From Pseudomonadota bacterium (lineage in GTDB: Bacteria; Pseudomonadota; Gammaproteobacteria; JAADHS01): 64,000 nt of DNA. The notes under the pieces are model-generated. The model was not told the DNA's origin, ran no database searches, and saw nothing but the letters and a program-made list of their open reading frames with translations. Both the position numbers and the translations under genes were made by a program. Location of the stretch: contig JAKACW010000006.1 of NCBI GenBank assembly GCA_021821045.1, positions 35,949 through 99,948 of the forward strand, in the 5' to 3' direction. Positions 35,405 to 45,146 of the stretch are shown here, piece by piece (position 1 is the stretch's first letter; each line of letters starts with the position of its first letter).

Positions 35405-36073
35405 TGGACACCCTTGGGACACCTGAAGCAGATGGGTGGAAACTATAGAAATCTCGAAGCGGTGTCAAGACCGAAAAATTGGCGGCAATTGGTTGACGTT
35501 CAGTCGACTGAATCAGCGCCCAAAACAATTGATGGGTGCATGCTTCATATGCTTGTAAAGAAAGCACACAGTTTCTCGATTGCGTTTTCCGTTTCTTAAT
35601 CTCTTTCTCAGCGGGTCAATCGAGTAGTTGATCAGAACCGGATTTGCAGCTCGCTTTTTGTCACCTCCTTCGGCTTTACTCACGCTGTCAGTCGCTGGTG
35701 TTGTTGGCGTGGGGTTCTAATATCGATTTTGAAAGTTACCCGCACTGTGGTGGTTAACCGGAAAACGTTTCGGCGATTAAAGATCCGGCGATGATCAGGA
35801 AGAAATTAATACACTGGGTCTGTCGCCTGCGCTCCCGACACGATGCTCCGCCTGCTACTGCGCTAAGCCCTTATGTTTTACTAAACCCAAAAGTAGAGAT
35901 GAAGCATATCGATGCGCAATACTGACTTGGGGCGTTGCCACTGCGGTCAGTATTGGACGTTTGGTTGTCCAGTGTTACTTACCGGTTTCGCCATCCCTTC
36001 CCCCATCCCCCCCACCTTGCTATGATTAACAACATCAAACATCTCCACACGCTCACGGCAAAGGATTGCAACA
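35405..36073. other. Intergenic stretch without a supported gene
   Basis: This stretch must contain the promoter of the cobalamin operon on the minus strand, but no convincing -35/-10 pair stands out. No coding frame with a credible start, codon use or family match was seen. It separates the cobalamin operon from the divergent integrase-like gene. Confidence 0.5.
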
Positions 36074-36448
36074 GTGAACGTCACTCTCGAACGACTCGAG
36101 CCGTTCTTCAAACGCAAGAGCGCGCGTCAGCGCGTGATTCTTTTTTTGCTGGCTGAGGGCTATTCGGTCGGTGAGATCGTGCGCCTCTCGGCGCGGGAAC
36201 TGAAAGCGATCGACCTTCCCGATGGACTGATCATCTATCGCGACGAGCTGCTCGATCAGCTCGAAGATCTCAAGGGCCCGGCCTTTCTCTACCCCGGTGG
36301 GCGCGTGATGTCCCATACCGACATCTACCGTATTTTGCGCCAGGCCTCGACCATGGTGTACGAGCGACCGATGTCGGTTCAGCAGTTTCAGGATGCGATG
36401 AAACCCCGCGGCAAGCGGAGTAGGGTGGAGAGTCCCGCACGCGCGTAA
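36074..36448 (+). CDS. Integrase-fold-like protein without catalytic residues
   Basis: This 124-residue protein starts at GTG (an uncertain choice). Its layout recalls the catalytic domain of tyrosine recombinases: FLLAEGYSVGEIVRLSARELK resembles the TGLRxSEL helix region with Arg replaced by Ser, and MSHTDIYRILRQAS resembles the strand and helix before the HxxR box. The protein ends before any HxxR or Tyr nucleophile. It could be a DNA-binding derivative or a short remnant that is still open. The frame is intact and codon use matches neighbours. Confidence 0.5.
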   Translation: MNVTLERLEPFFKRKSARQRVILFLLAEGYSVGEIVRLSARELKAIDLPDGLIIYRDELLDQLEDLKGPAFLYPGGRVMSHTDIYRILRQASTMVYERPMSVQQFQDAMKPRGKRSRVESPARA

Positions 36449-36680
36449 GTTCGAAGGTTTTAGCGCGGACGTCACCACATCAATCCTAGTCGCGCGTGTT
36501 GCGGCACCGACCTCCACTTAGTGTAATACTTTAAAGAAGCCCCGTAAGTTTTCGCTTTGCATGGGCGGAGATGCCACCCAGCGGCGCCTCATGTTCGCCC
36601 GCCAATTGTGCAGTTTTGCAGATTCCCCTATACTGCCCCCTCTTAAAAACGATAATTGACTGAGCGCAAGGGAGTGCGTG

Positions 36681-37244
36681 ATGCACCTTGTTCTCCTTTT
36701 TCTTTTCATATTTGCGATCAACACAGCAGCGGCCACCGAGGACTCGGCGTTGGGGGTGGGGCTCGGCTTCGCTGTGGCCGGCGTCGAGGACCCGGCGGGG
36801 TCGACGGGTAACGATCAGGTTTTCGTGCCGGGTTTGTTTTATCGCGGCGCGTGGGCGCGCGATCTCGACTACGCGGTGGGTGCGCGCTATGCCAGCGGCG
36901 AGCTAACGCCGACCCCAACGGAGATCGGTCAGGCCTTTTCCCATCTGGAACTTTCGCTTGCGTTGCATAAACGCCTGCGGTTATTGCGCGAGTTTAAGAC
37001 CTGGGTTGGCGGCGGTGTCGCATTGGCCCGCGATACCTTCGAAACCCGTCAGACCGTCGATGGCGACGGCTTCCTCAAAGACCGTTACGACAACCGCGAA
37101 AGTACCGGGGCCAATGTGCTGCTGGAGGTGACGGCGCAGTATCGCACCCAAAACAATCACGACTGGGCGGTGCAATTGCAGCATCAGGAACCGCTGGGGG
37201 ACCGGGTCCGCTACAGCGGCGTAAATCTCATGTGGCTTTTCTAG
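36681..37244 (+). CDS. Small outer-membrane beta-barrel protein
   Basis: This 187-residue protein has a signal peptide (about 1-18, ending AAAT) and alternating-residue strands (ALGVGLGFAVAGV, FVPGLFYRGAW, LDYAVGARYASGE). A terminal strand ends in Phe (RVRYSGVNLMWLF), the standard signature for BAM insertion. GGGAG lies seven bases before the ATG, and a GTG three bases upstream is an alternative. It lies seven bases before the large lipoprotein gene, so the two are surely one operon. Confidence 0.75.
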   Translation: MHLVLLFLFIFAINTAAATEDSALGVGLGFAVAGVEDPAGSTGNDQVFVPGLFYRGAWARDLDYAVGARYASGELTPTPTEIGQAFSHLELSLALHKRLRLLREFKTWVGGGVALARDTFETRQTVDGDGFLKDRYDNRESTGANVLLEVTAQYRTQNNHDWAVQLQHQEPLGDRVRYSGVNLMWLF

Positions 37245-37251
37245 GAGACGT

Positions 37252-40209
37252 ATGCGTATCTTGGTTCTAATCGGGCTTCTTTTACCGTTGACGCTGATCG
37301 GTTGTGGCGGTGGGGGCGGAGGCGGCGATGCCCCCGCGTTTGCACCGGAGCGCCCGAGCGGCGATATCCAGGGTAAAGTGGTCGATGCCACGTTGATAGG
37401 CGCGACGGTACGCGCCTATCGATGGGATCAAGGGGCGATCGTCTCCGACGTGCTGGCGGAAACCCAAACGGATAATGACGGCCGCTATACGCTCTCACCG
37501 CAAACCCCCGATGGGTTTTTGTTACTGGAGGCGACCGGCGGCTACTATATCGAGGAAGCGTCCGGCACGCGCGTGGAGTTGCAGGACGATCAACGTCTCA
37601 CTGCGCTCGTTCGGTACGAATCCGGAAGCGCCATCGCTGTGCACATCACGACCCTTACCCATTGGGCGGCCTGTCAGGCGACGTGGCGCGCGACCGTTTT
37701 GGGGCAGAACACCACGGACGCAATCAATTTGGCGTACGAGGTCTTTTCCACCGTCGCCGGTGTGCCGATCCGGGAAACCGAACCGCTCGATATGACCGAT
37801 CCGAACCTCGCGACCCATGAAATCAACAGCGGACACCTCTATGGGGCGTTCTCGGCGGGCGTTTCGCGATTAACGCAAGCGTTGGCGGAACAAGGCCAAT
37901 TACCCGTGCATACGCGTCGCGCCACCACCAGCATCGAATTCGCGCAACTCGGGTGCACGGACCTGCTCGCGGACGGGCAGCTGGACGGACTTGCGATTGA
38001 TGAGAGCAACCAATCACGCGTCGTCGGTTTTGCGGGCGTTCCCTTGTCGGCCGACCTTTATCGCACGGGTCTTGCACGTGAAATATTGAAATTCGCGCGC
38101 AGCGAACAGAATCAATCCGGCCTGGGCGTATCGGCGTTTTTGAACCGCGCCCAAGCGTTATCGACCTTGGATGCGGAGGTCTTTGCCAACACGCCCCCGC
38201 TGTCCGTGGATCTGGACGGTCCCGTGGTGTCATCGATCCTCGCGGACAATACCTTTTTGAAGGGGACGGTCGATCTCGTGTTTGTTGTCGAGGACGCCCT
38301 TGAGGTCGCGACGGTGGATTTCTATCTCGACGGTCAACTGGTCATGAACGGATCGGCGGGCAATACCACCTTAGCCTTGAATACCGCTGGGTATCCGGAC
38401 GGTACCCATACCCTACGCGTCGTCGCCACGGATGTGCTGGGTAACGAAACAACCTTCGAACAAACGGTTCAAGTTGATAATTCTGGACCGATCGTGAATA
38501 TCGACAGCCCGACATTGGTGGGCCAGGTCGCCTATACCGCGACCGGCTCTTATCAACTCGACGGCGCGGCCATCGCGGCGATTACCGTCAACGATGTCGA
38601 AGCCGTGATCGATCCCGCTACCCAAACCTGGTCGGCCGGGCTCAGGTTAACGCCTGGGCGTAATCCGCTAGTCATGCGAGCGATCGATATGTCGGGGAAT
38701 ACTGGTACCGAGTTGGTCGTCGACGTTGACGTAGATACTACGCCTCCGACAATAACCAATGATCCAGCGATTGTTCGATTCTCGACAGGTCAAAATCAAT
38801 TTAACTTGTGCAATGTGGGACAGCTGGAAGTGTTAAACACGACACCGGTCTGCTTGCGCGACGACAGGGTAAATCTTGATGGGAGACCTGTCACAAACGA
38901 ATTGTTTGGCGAAGAATTCGTCACCATCGAATATCAAGTGGAAGACCGTCCCGTTGACAACATTTTCACCCCAAAAGATGAAATCAAGCTCGAATACCGT
39001 GTTGATAAAGACGGGAGCTTGTTTCAAGACTGGCGACCGGCACCGCCGCGTGTTCCGACAAGTACGACGTGGGTATTACCCATGACAACCGAATTTCTCG
39101 GCGAGGGTTGGTATCAAACATCGATTGAGAGTGTGTTCACGATTACGTTGCGCGCCACGGACGCGGTCGGGAACGAGACAACGTTTCCGTACACGCTAAA
39201 GTTTGACGTGTTGCCCAATACCCGCGCCCTCGTGTCCGACGTGACGGTGAACTCACCGTTGGACGCGTTGACGTTCCCAACCCGTCAAAGTGCGAGTGGG
39301 CAAAACGTAAAAGTCGTTTATACCTACGAGAATCCCACCGATGTGGCGTACTTCATTCGTTTTTCCGATGGCGCGAATCATTCGGTCGACCACACCTACG
39401 AAACCCTAGTGACAAAAAACCGCGCGCGTATTAACCGTACTGAAAACTGGCGGGTGAAGGAAACCAGTTACTATCCGACGCAGACCGTGAGTGATTGGAT
39501 TCCCGTCACCGGACTTAAACAACAGCTGAACGATCCGATTAACGTGACGCCACAACGGGAACTCGGCACGTTTGAGGACGTATTCAGTACCAATGTGGCC
39601 ACACCGCCGGCATCGGCCTGGACGCGCAAGGATGCGTCGATTTGCGTGTACGATCCCAGTGACGTGGACGATCTCACTTACGCATATAACCTGTACGTCC
39701 CATCGCAAACGAGGCCCTTCCAGGCCGTGTGTGTTTTCGAATTTCGAACCGTGAACGGCGAGCAGGTCATTACACCGATTTATGAATTCGACACGCAATG
39801 GATCTACGATGTCGAGATTGAAGCCGGTTACCCGAAAAACGAGGCGATCGTTCAAGCGAATCCCTCGTTGCCGCTTTCCCATTCGTTCTCGGCAGTGAAC
39901 GCCGACACGGGATCGGCCATCGCCACGACGCGAGGTTGGCTACGCATTCCGCCGGCCACCACGGTTTTAATCACCAAATCTGTCGCCTTACCCGCGTTAC
40001 CCTATCAAACGGATGGAAGCGTCGCCACGCCCGATCGCTTCGAAAATTTTACGCCGCAATCGCTGGACACAGACATTACGTGGTCGATCGATACGGATCT
40101 CACGATTACCCGCGTCGTCGACCCGGGCGATATCGATGTCGTGGACGCACAAACACCGTATACCGTGACGGTAGGGAACGGGATCATCACAACTCGATTC
40201 GCGCGCTAA
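37252..40209 (+). CDS. Large lipoprotein with carboxypeptidase-regulatory and Ig-like domains
   Basis: This 985-residue protein has a lipoprotein signal with LIGC (Cys18), followed by a Gly run and linker. Residues about 36-95 resemble a carboxypeptidase-regulatory-like beta domain (GKVVDATLIGATVRAYRW, DGRYTLSP). Ig-like or bacterial adhesin-type beta domains follow (LVFVVEDALEVATVDFYLDG, GTHTLRVVATDVLGNETTF; repeated RATDAVGNETTF near 630). There is no enzyme motif. It should be anchored in the outer membrane, possibly surface-exposed, with the co-transcribed barrel as partner. Part of the gene (about 38750-39100) has visibly lower GC than the rest, suggesting a mosaic origin. Confidence 0.8.
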   Translation: MRILVLIGLLLPLTLIGCGGGGGGGDAPAFAPERPSGDIQGKVVDATLIGATVRAYRWDQGAIVSDVLAETQTDNDGRYTLSPQTPDGFLLLEATGGYYIEEASGTRVELQDDQRLTALVRYESGSAIAVHITTLTHWAACQATWRATVLGQNTTDAINLAYEVFSTVAGVPIRETEPLDMTDPNLATHEINSGHLYGAFSAGVSRLTQALAEQGQLPVHTRRATTSIEFAQLGCTDLLADGQLDGLAIDESNQSRVVGFAGVPLSADLYRTGLAREILKFARSEQNQSGLGVSAFLNRAQALSTLDAEVFANTPPLSVDLDGPVVSSILADNTFLKGTVDLVFVVEDALEVATVDFYLDGQLVMNGSAGNTTLALNTAGYPDGTHTLRVVATDVLGNETTFEQTVQVDNSGPIVNIDSPTLVGQVAYTATGSYQLDGAAIAAITVNDVEAVIDPATQTWSAGLRLTPGRNPLVMRAIDMSGNTGTELVVDVDVDTTPPTITNDPAIVRFSTGQNQFNLCNVGQLEVLNTTPVCLRDDRVNLDGRPVTNELFGEEFVTIEYQVEDRPVDNIFTPKDEIKLEYRVDKDGSLFQDWRPAPPRVPTSTTWVLPMTTEFLGEGWYQTSIESVFTITLRATDAVGNETTFPYTLKFDVLPNTRALVSDVTVNSPLDALTFPTRQSASGQNVKVVYTYENPTDVAYFIRFSDGANHSVDHTYETLVTKNRARINRTENWRVKETSYYPTQTVSDWIPVTGLKQQLNDPINVTPQRELGTFEDVFSTNVATPPASAWTRKDASICVYDPSDVDDLTYAYNLYVPSQTRPFQAVCVFEFRTVNGEQVITPIYEFDTQWIYDVEIEAGYPKNEAIVQANPSLPLSHSFSAVNADTGSAIATTRGWLRIPPATTVLITKSVALPALPYQTDGSVATPDRFENFTPQSLDTDITWSIDTDLTITRVVDPGDIDVVDAQTPYTVTVGNGIITTRFAR

Positions 40210-40292
40210 GAGGTGCGAGGCGCATTGAAATACACCGTTGCACTGACCGTGTTCTGAGCTTCTAACGTCGTAACCGGCCGGCGAACAAGCTT

Positions 40293-40344
40293 GGTGCCCC
40301 GTTACTGCAAAAGCGGGCCACCGTTTGACATAACTTTTGTTATG
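40293..40344. terminator. Hairpins in the convergent gap after the lipoprotein gene
   Basis: GGTG-x-CCCG (40293-40301) pairs with CGGG-x-CCACC (40314-40322). A second small hairpin, CATAAC-TTTT-GTTATG, lies at 40329-40344. They lie between the ends of two convergent genes and are good candidates for a shared terminator, although no long T run follows on either strand. Confidence 0.4.
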
Positions 40345-40426
40345 CGCCGCACGATTGTAGCCGCAACGCGGTAATGTCACGAACTAGCAAAGCAGAACTG
40401 TCACATGCGAGCGCATCGCTGTCCGG

Positions 40427-41587
40427 CTAGGAACCGAATAGTTCTCCAAGTTGCGTATAATGCACAAGCGGCCAATCGCTCCTTTTTTGAGACTCACCGG
40501 TGTAAACGATGTGGCCGGCCACCTCTAAAGTGGGAAATGAATTTTTGAAGCTTTTCAGCGCCTTCGTGAACGAACCGCTTGGCGTGCTCGCGGCCTTTAT
40601 CTCAACCAATGAAACCGCAGCGCCATGCTCCGCTAACAGATCGACTTCGATATGATTTGAATCGCGGTAAAAAAACAAATTATCGGAAAGACCGGCGTTT
40701 AGTCGGCGTTTGAGCACTTCCATCACAATCATATTTTCGAACAAACTGCCCCGCAACGGATGACTTCGAACATGCGACTCGTTTTCTATGCCGAGCAGGT
40801 AACATGCAAGTCCAACATCATAAAAATAGATCTTGGGGGATTTGGTTAAACGTTTAGTTGTATTCGTTGACCATGGTCGATGAAGGTAAACGATATAACT
40901 GGCTTCCAACAGACTAATCCACTCACGAATCGTCGAATGAGACACCCCCACATCGCTCGCAAGATCGTTGAGATTCAACAATCCTCCAACGCGTGCGGCG
41001 CAACAACGAACAAATCGCTGAAATAGAGAAAGATCGCGAATCGCCGCCAATTGACGTAAGTCTCGTTCGATATATGTTTCGAAATACGCTGCATACGCTT
41101 GGGCGGGATCCAGATCCTTATCATGCACCCGCGGATAGAAGCCTGTTAGGAGCAACCGATCTAGATTTTTTAGGTCGACAAATTTGGAAACCTCGGCAAA
41201 ATCGAAAGGTAACAACTTCAAGATGGCCGTGCGACCAGCAAGGGATTGCGATACGTTCGCCATAACCTCGAGCTGTTGACTCCCAGTCAAAATAAACTGG
41301 CCTGAGCGCTGATTTTCATCAACCAATCGCTGCAGGTATGACGGCAAATCGGGAACGCGCTGGAACTCGTCGAATATCGCGCCGCTTGCGTACTCGCTTA
41401 CAAACGCGCGCGGATCTTCTAAGGCATAGGCGCGCCGGTCCGGATCCTCGAGGCTAACGTAAGGCAACTTCGGAAATTCGCTTCTGCAAAGCGTGGTTTT
41501 GCCGCTCTGACGTGGCCCAGTCAGGGTCACAACAGGCCATTTCGAGAATAACGCTTTGATTGTTTTAGAACTTGTTCGCTTTATCAT
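40427..41587 (-). CDS. AAA+ ATPase of the DUF4143 family
   Basis: This 386-residue protein has a Walker A motif (TLTGPRQSGKTTL), a Walker B region (GAIFDEFQRVPDLPSYLQ), a sensor (FILTGSQQLEV) and a C-terminal DUF4143 domain (FENMIVMEVLKRRLNAG, FFYRDSNHIEVDLLAE). The latter resembles a PD-(D/E)xK nuclease fold with EVDLL and VEIKA. The cellular role of this abundant family is unknown. The ATG at 41587 is used; an in-frame TTG at 41605 would add six residues. It appears monocistronic and lies beside the DISARM-like operon without overlap. Confidence 0.88.
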   Translation of the reverse strand: MIKRTSSKTIKALFSKWPVVTLTGPRQSGKTTLCRSEFPKLPYVSLEDPDRRAYALEDPRAFVSEYASGAIFDEFQRVPDLPSYLQRLVDENQRSGQFILTGSQQLEVMANVSQSLAGRTAILKLLPFDFAEVSKFVDLKNLDRLLLTGFYPRVHDKDLDPAQAYAAYFETYIERDLRQLAAIRDLSLFQRFVRCCAARVGGLLNLNDLASDVGVSHSTIREWISLLEASYIVYLHRPWSTNTTKRLTKSPKIYFYDVGLACYLLGIENESHVRSHPLRGSLFENMIVMEVLKRRLNAGLSDNLFFYRDSNHIEVDLLAEHGAAVSLVEIKAASTPSGSFTKALKSFKNSFPTLEVAGHIVYTGESQKRSDWPLVHYTQLGELFGS

Positions 41588-42081
41588 GATCTTATTGTAG
41601 CTCAATTTATGTAAACTGATGATATTATCGCCCCTTTACATAACAATCCCCCGGAACTCCATGTCAAGGAAAGGCAATATGCTACATTCTACCAACGACG
41701 CATAATCATTCTTATGTCAAATGTTCACGCTTTCTCGCCCACTGAGTGTGGCTTTTACCTATCACCTGTTGATGGTCAACAAATCGGGGGCAGATCTACC
41801 GATCGATGGCGTTTCGTAAGCCTCGTCCTTGGATCAACATGCCAAGTGGTCGAAGAACTTGCGCCGGCCACCTAAAATCCAGTGACATCAGGCTCAATTC
41901 CATCACAAACCCGAAGCTGCCAAGTAGTTACCAAAGTCCAGCTCACCAGTTGACCCCCATTCCGTCCACTTAAACGTTTGGCGATTGTGATCGAAGAACG
42001 CATAACGCAGTTCACTTCGCAAGTTATTGCCGGGAGTGACAACTATAGTTCTGCCTGATGCAATACCGGAGCTGATGACGA
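41588..42081. other. Intergenic stretch without a supported gene
   Basis: No credible coding frame was found here. The sequence is lower in GC around 41590-41720 and must contain the promoter of the DUF4143 gene. It separates that gene from the end of the DISARM-like operon. Confidence 0.5.
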
Positions 42082-42930
42082 TCAAGGCATCGCTCCCGAG
42101 ACCGCGCGAACAGCGCTCATTACTCCGCCAATCCGGGCAGCGGCCCTACCACGCACGTAAAGCCCGAGTTCGAGCGAGTACTCGAACGACCACTGATTCA
42201 TGTTGGACGAGCCGACATAGGCCGCGGTGTCGTCTGCCAGCACAACCTTGGCGTGGAACGTTTCGTTGCCGGGCGCGCCAGAACGATCCAACCGGAAGTT
42301 ATGGACCGTAACTCCAAGGCGAGACAGCTTCTCGCGCACCGCGGCTAGGGCGAAAGGAGGCAACCCGTCCTTGTTGGTGCGCAAAACGAGAAATCTGTCG
42401 GTTGCCGGGGTTCGCTCGAACAGGTTCAAGACAACCTGCGCGCCGACCTCGTCGAAAAACGGGGTCATCACGCCGAAAGAGACACGCGCCGCCTCAGCTA
42501 TCGCAGGCAGAAGTTGCCGGGTGTCCTTAAATCCCCAGGTGCCTTGCAGCATCTTTTCGAGCTGTGCAGAGACTTGGCTTGGCGCAGGTGGCTTCGTCAA
42601 CACCACGTCAACGATGTCGCTATCTTGATGAACGCGCGTACGATACAGTCGTGCGCCCTGAAGCAAAACCGCCAACTCCCCTGCGAGAGAGCGGTCGCCC
42701 ACGCGCCACGTCAGGTGTGTAGTCTTCTCGAACAGCCTGCAGGCTTGCCCGGCAGACAAAGCGCGCTCAACGTCCGCTGCCCGCGCTTGTGGCAAACCGA
42801 GCCGTGTGCAGATGGAGTGCAAGACCGTGGGCACGTCCAATGAACCTCGGAAAGCCTCTTCGCAGAGTATAGCGCTCACCTCACAGTGAGGTGCCAGCGT
42901 ATCGAAGGCGTTCAGAAGTTCAGCGCGCAT
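42082..42930 (-). CDS. drmC: DrmC-like phospholipase D-fold protein of DISARM
   Basis: This 282-residue protein has a single PLD motif near the C-terminus, FHAKVVLADDTAAYVGSSNMN (H-x-K, four residues, D, then GSxN), plus upstream blocks VSFGVMTPFFDEVGA and FLVLRTNKDG. This matches DISARM DrmC in size, motif and position as the last gene after drmB. The ATG at 42930 overlaps the drmB stop by 11 bases. Longer in-frame starts would extend into drmB. DrmC is dispensable in some tested DISARM systems, and its substrate is unknown. Confidence 0.87.
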   Translation of the reverse strand: MRAELLNAFDTLAPHCEVSAILCEEAFRGSLDVPTVLHSICTRLGLPQARAADVERALSAGQACRLFEKTTHLTWRVGDRSLAGELAVLLQGARLYRTRVHQDSDIVDVVLTKPPAPSQVSAQLEKMLQGTWGFKDTRQLLPAIAEAARVSFGVMTPFFDEVGAQVVLNLFERTPATDRFLVLRTNKDGLPPFALAAVREKLSRLGVTVHNFRLDRSGAPGNETFHAKVVLADDTAAYVGSSNMNQWSFEYSLELGLYVRGRAAARIGGVMSAVRAVSGAMP

Positions 42931-45145
42931 CGCTTGCGTTGAGTACCTCAAGGAACCCTGGAATTCTCTTGCCCTTATGTGTTGCGTCTTCGCGTGGTGG
43001 CGGTCCACCCTTCAGAACGGCACGAGACAGCAGCTGGTTTTGCGCGATGCACGATGTCTCAGGAATCATGATGCAGTCCGGGCAAGCCCCGCCCGCCGTG
43101 TCACAGAGCCGCCCCGAGTTACAGCGGTGGGAAGACGCCATCAGCAACCGCTCCAGGAACTGGTTGTGTTCGTTCCGCCACAGCGACGAAAGGTTGCCTA
43201 GGTCCATGGTCGTACCGTTTCGGTAAACGACGAACGCCAAGTCGAGCGGAAAAATGTACTCGCCCATAGACCCCAGGTCCAGGCCAGATAGTTCAGCCAC
43301 GTTTTTCATGAGCAAGTGAGCGAAAGTGTGCAGCAAAGTGTACACGTAGCGATACGTGCCCGCTTCTCCTTCCCTCAGGAGGGAGAAAAAGCGGCCGAAC
43401 GGCTGTGCGACCTCCAATATTTTTCCCCCCAGCTTGACCGAAGCACCCTCGCTCCACTCTGGTAGGTCCACCACGCCAACTGCTCTCAGCCAGGTGTACA
43501 CTTCGCATGGGTCAAGGCGCATGTACAACGCTTCGTTTGCTTGCGTCACGACGTAGATAGGCCGCTTGCCGTTGCGCAGCGGCTCGAACAAGCGCAAGCG
43601 CACCGGCATAAACTGGTTTCGCTTTTCCAGCGTAGGCGTCGCGCTGACTCGAGTGTAGCCGTGCGTGAAGCGACACAGGTCGAACTCTCGAATCAGCCCT
43701 AGGTCGGCGATGCCGAGCCGAGTCATCAGATGCTTCGTCTTTGTTTCCTGGGCGGTCTTCTTACGGGCATCCTTCGGTGCTAAGTCGTTGTCGAGGTGAT
43801 TGAAGCGGACAAACTTCGAGCGAGTGCCGTCGGGTACAGCGGATAACTTTCCCCGGTTGAGCGCCTCGTGCTCGACGGCGAGGACAAACGGGTCAAAGCG
43901 ACTCGTGTACTCGTCGCGCATGGCGAGCTGTGCAGTGATTGCGGGCGGCAGGTCAACGCGCGGTCGCACAAGCGGCGGCTCGCTCGTGGTCCACCTATCT
44001 ACAAGCTTCTTAAGCTCCTTATCCATCCTTGCTTGGCCGTCTGCGTCCCCCATTCCACCGGCCAGTTCGCGCATCCGCGACACACTTTCGTAAGACTCCC
44101 ATTCATCGCCTTTCCCCGCCGCCAGCAACGCCGCCTTCATCTCTTCAGGGGTGAGCTCACCACCTCCGAAGCGAAATTGCTTACCGATAAACGCGGCAAG
44201 CTCGCTCTGGTTTTGGGGTTCTAGCATCGCCATCAAATGTTGCTCAGACTCCGGGAAAAGGACGAACTGCTCAGATTGGGCGTAGTAAGCGGACGACGCG
44301 CGGTACGAAATAGGCTCCATGCGACGCTCACTTACGCGCCTGCCAGCGTTGTCCCTAAACACCTCGGTCGTGAATGAGTCATTCTGGCGCCACTCATTCG
44401 ATCCCTTGTGGCCGCACGTCGGGTTTGCGCAGTAGAAGTGCCACTGACCAATGCGCGGCGAGCCAGTATTCAGCCTAAAGTCGCTCTTGCCGCATACGCT
44501 GCATTCCTCGCCGTAAAGCCTCAAGATGTTCTTGCGATCATCCCATTCCCACCGACCAGGGGTGGCAGGCATCCACTCGCCCGACCAGTGCACGAAGATC
44601 ACGTCGAGCTGACGCCATTGGCAGGGCTCTTTGGCATCAGCCGCGGTGCACCGGGTCTTGCGTAGACGCTCGATATTCCGTGCCAAATCGTGTGCCGATT
44701 CGAAACGCCGGAAGAGGTGGCACTTGTTGCAAACAAACGTAAGCGGCGCAGGTGCGTACCCCATGCGCAGCGGACTCAGGAACGCCAAACGGTCCGGGCC
44801 CAGAGGCGCAACAGTCGGTCCCCTAAGAAGAGCTTCGTCCAGGCACTGGCGGGGGTCGATTTGGCGACCTCCTGTGCCCACCGCATAAGACCGTGTGAAC
44901 CAGCTCTGCCAGACCTCTTGTAACCGCAGGATGATTTGCGCCTTCGTGACCGCACTAACCGGGGCGTCGTCGACAGTTATCGAGAAGTCCGGCAAAGAGA
45001 CGCACGCGCCGAGCCCGCCTTCGAACGTGAAGAAAGCGCCAGGCGCGTACGCAGAGCCGAGTTGCCCCCTGGAGCGCGCCATTGTCGGCGCGCTAAGCGT
45101 CTTTTCCTGATCCTCAGTGCCCAAGAAACTCCTACGAGCTGCCAT
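42920..45145 (-). CDS. drmB: DrmB-like DUF1998 protein of DISARM
   Basis: This 741-residue protein carries the C-terminal DUF1998 domain: YTLLHTFAHLLMKNVAELSG, then a Cys cluster GRLCDTAGGACPDCIMIPE, and SCIAQNQLLSR. Further metal-binding Cys pairs occur in the N-terminal half (VCNKCH, CSVCGKSDF, CANPTCGHKG). DrmB works with the DrmA helicase to recognise and act on incoming phage DNA. Its ATG lies one base after the drmA stop, so translation is coupled. Confidence 0.9.
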   Translation of the reverse strand: MAARRSFLGTEDQEKTLSAPTMARSRGQLGSAYAPGAFFTFEGGLGACVSLPDFSITVDDAPVSAVTKAQIILRLQEVWQSWFTRSYAVGTGGRQIDPRQCLDEALLRGPTVAPLGPDRLAFLSPLRMGYAPAPLTFVCNKCHLFRRFESAHDLARNIERLRKTRCTAADAKEPCQWRQLDVIFVHWSGEWMPATPGRWEWDDRKNILRLYGEECSVCGKSDFRLNTGSPRIGQWHFYCANPTCGHKGSNEWRQNDSFTTEVFRDNAGRRVSERRMEPISYRASSAYYAQSEQFVLFPESEQHLMAMLEPQNQSELAAFIGKQFRFGGGELTPEEMKAALLAAGKGDEWESYESVSRMRELAGGMGDADGQARMDKELKKLVDRWTTSEPPLVRPRVDLPPAITAQLAMRDEYTSRFDPFVLAVEHEALNRGKLSAVPDGTRSKFVRFNHLDNDLAPKDARKKTAQETKTKHLMTRLGIADLGLIREFDLCRFTHGYTRVSATPTLEKRNQFMPVRLRLFEPLRNGKRPIYVVTQANEALYMRLDPCEVYTWLRAVGVVDLPEWSEGASVKLGGKILEVAQPFGRFFSLLREGEAGTYRYVYTLLHTFAHLLMKNVAELSGLDLGSMGEYIFPLDLAFVVYRNGTTMDLGNLSSLWRNEHNQFLERLLMASSHRCNSGRLCDTAGGACPDCIMIPETSCIAQNQLLSRAVLKGGPPPREDATHKGKRIPGFLEVLNASDAR

Positions 45146-45146
45146 C

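Noticed and set aside
35306..35599. 97-codon frame upstream of btuB
   Set aside because: It lies in the cobalamin riboswitch and its leader on the opposite strand. Conserved RNA motifs explain the sequence.
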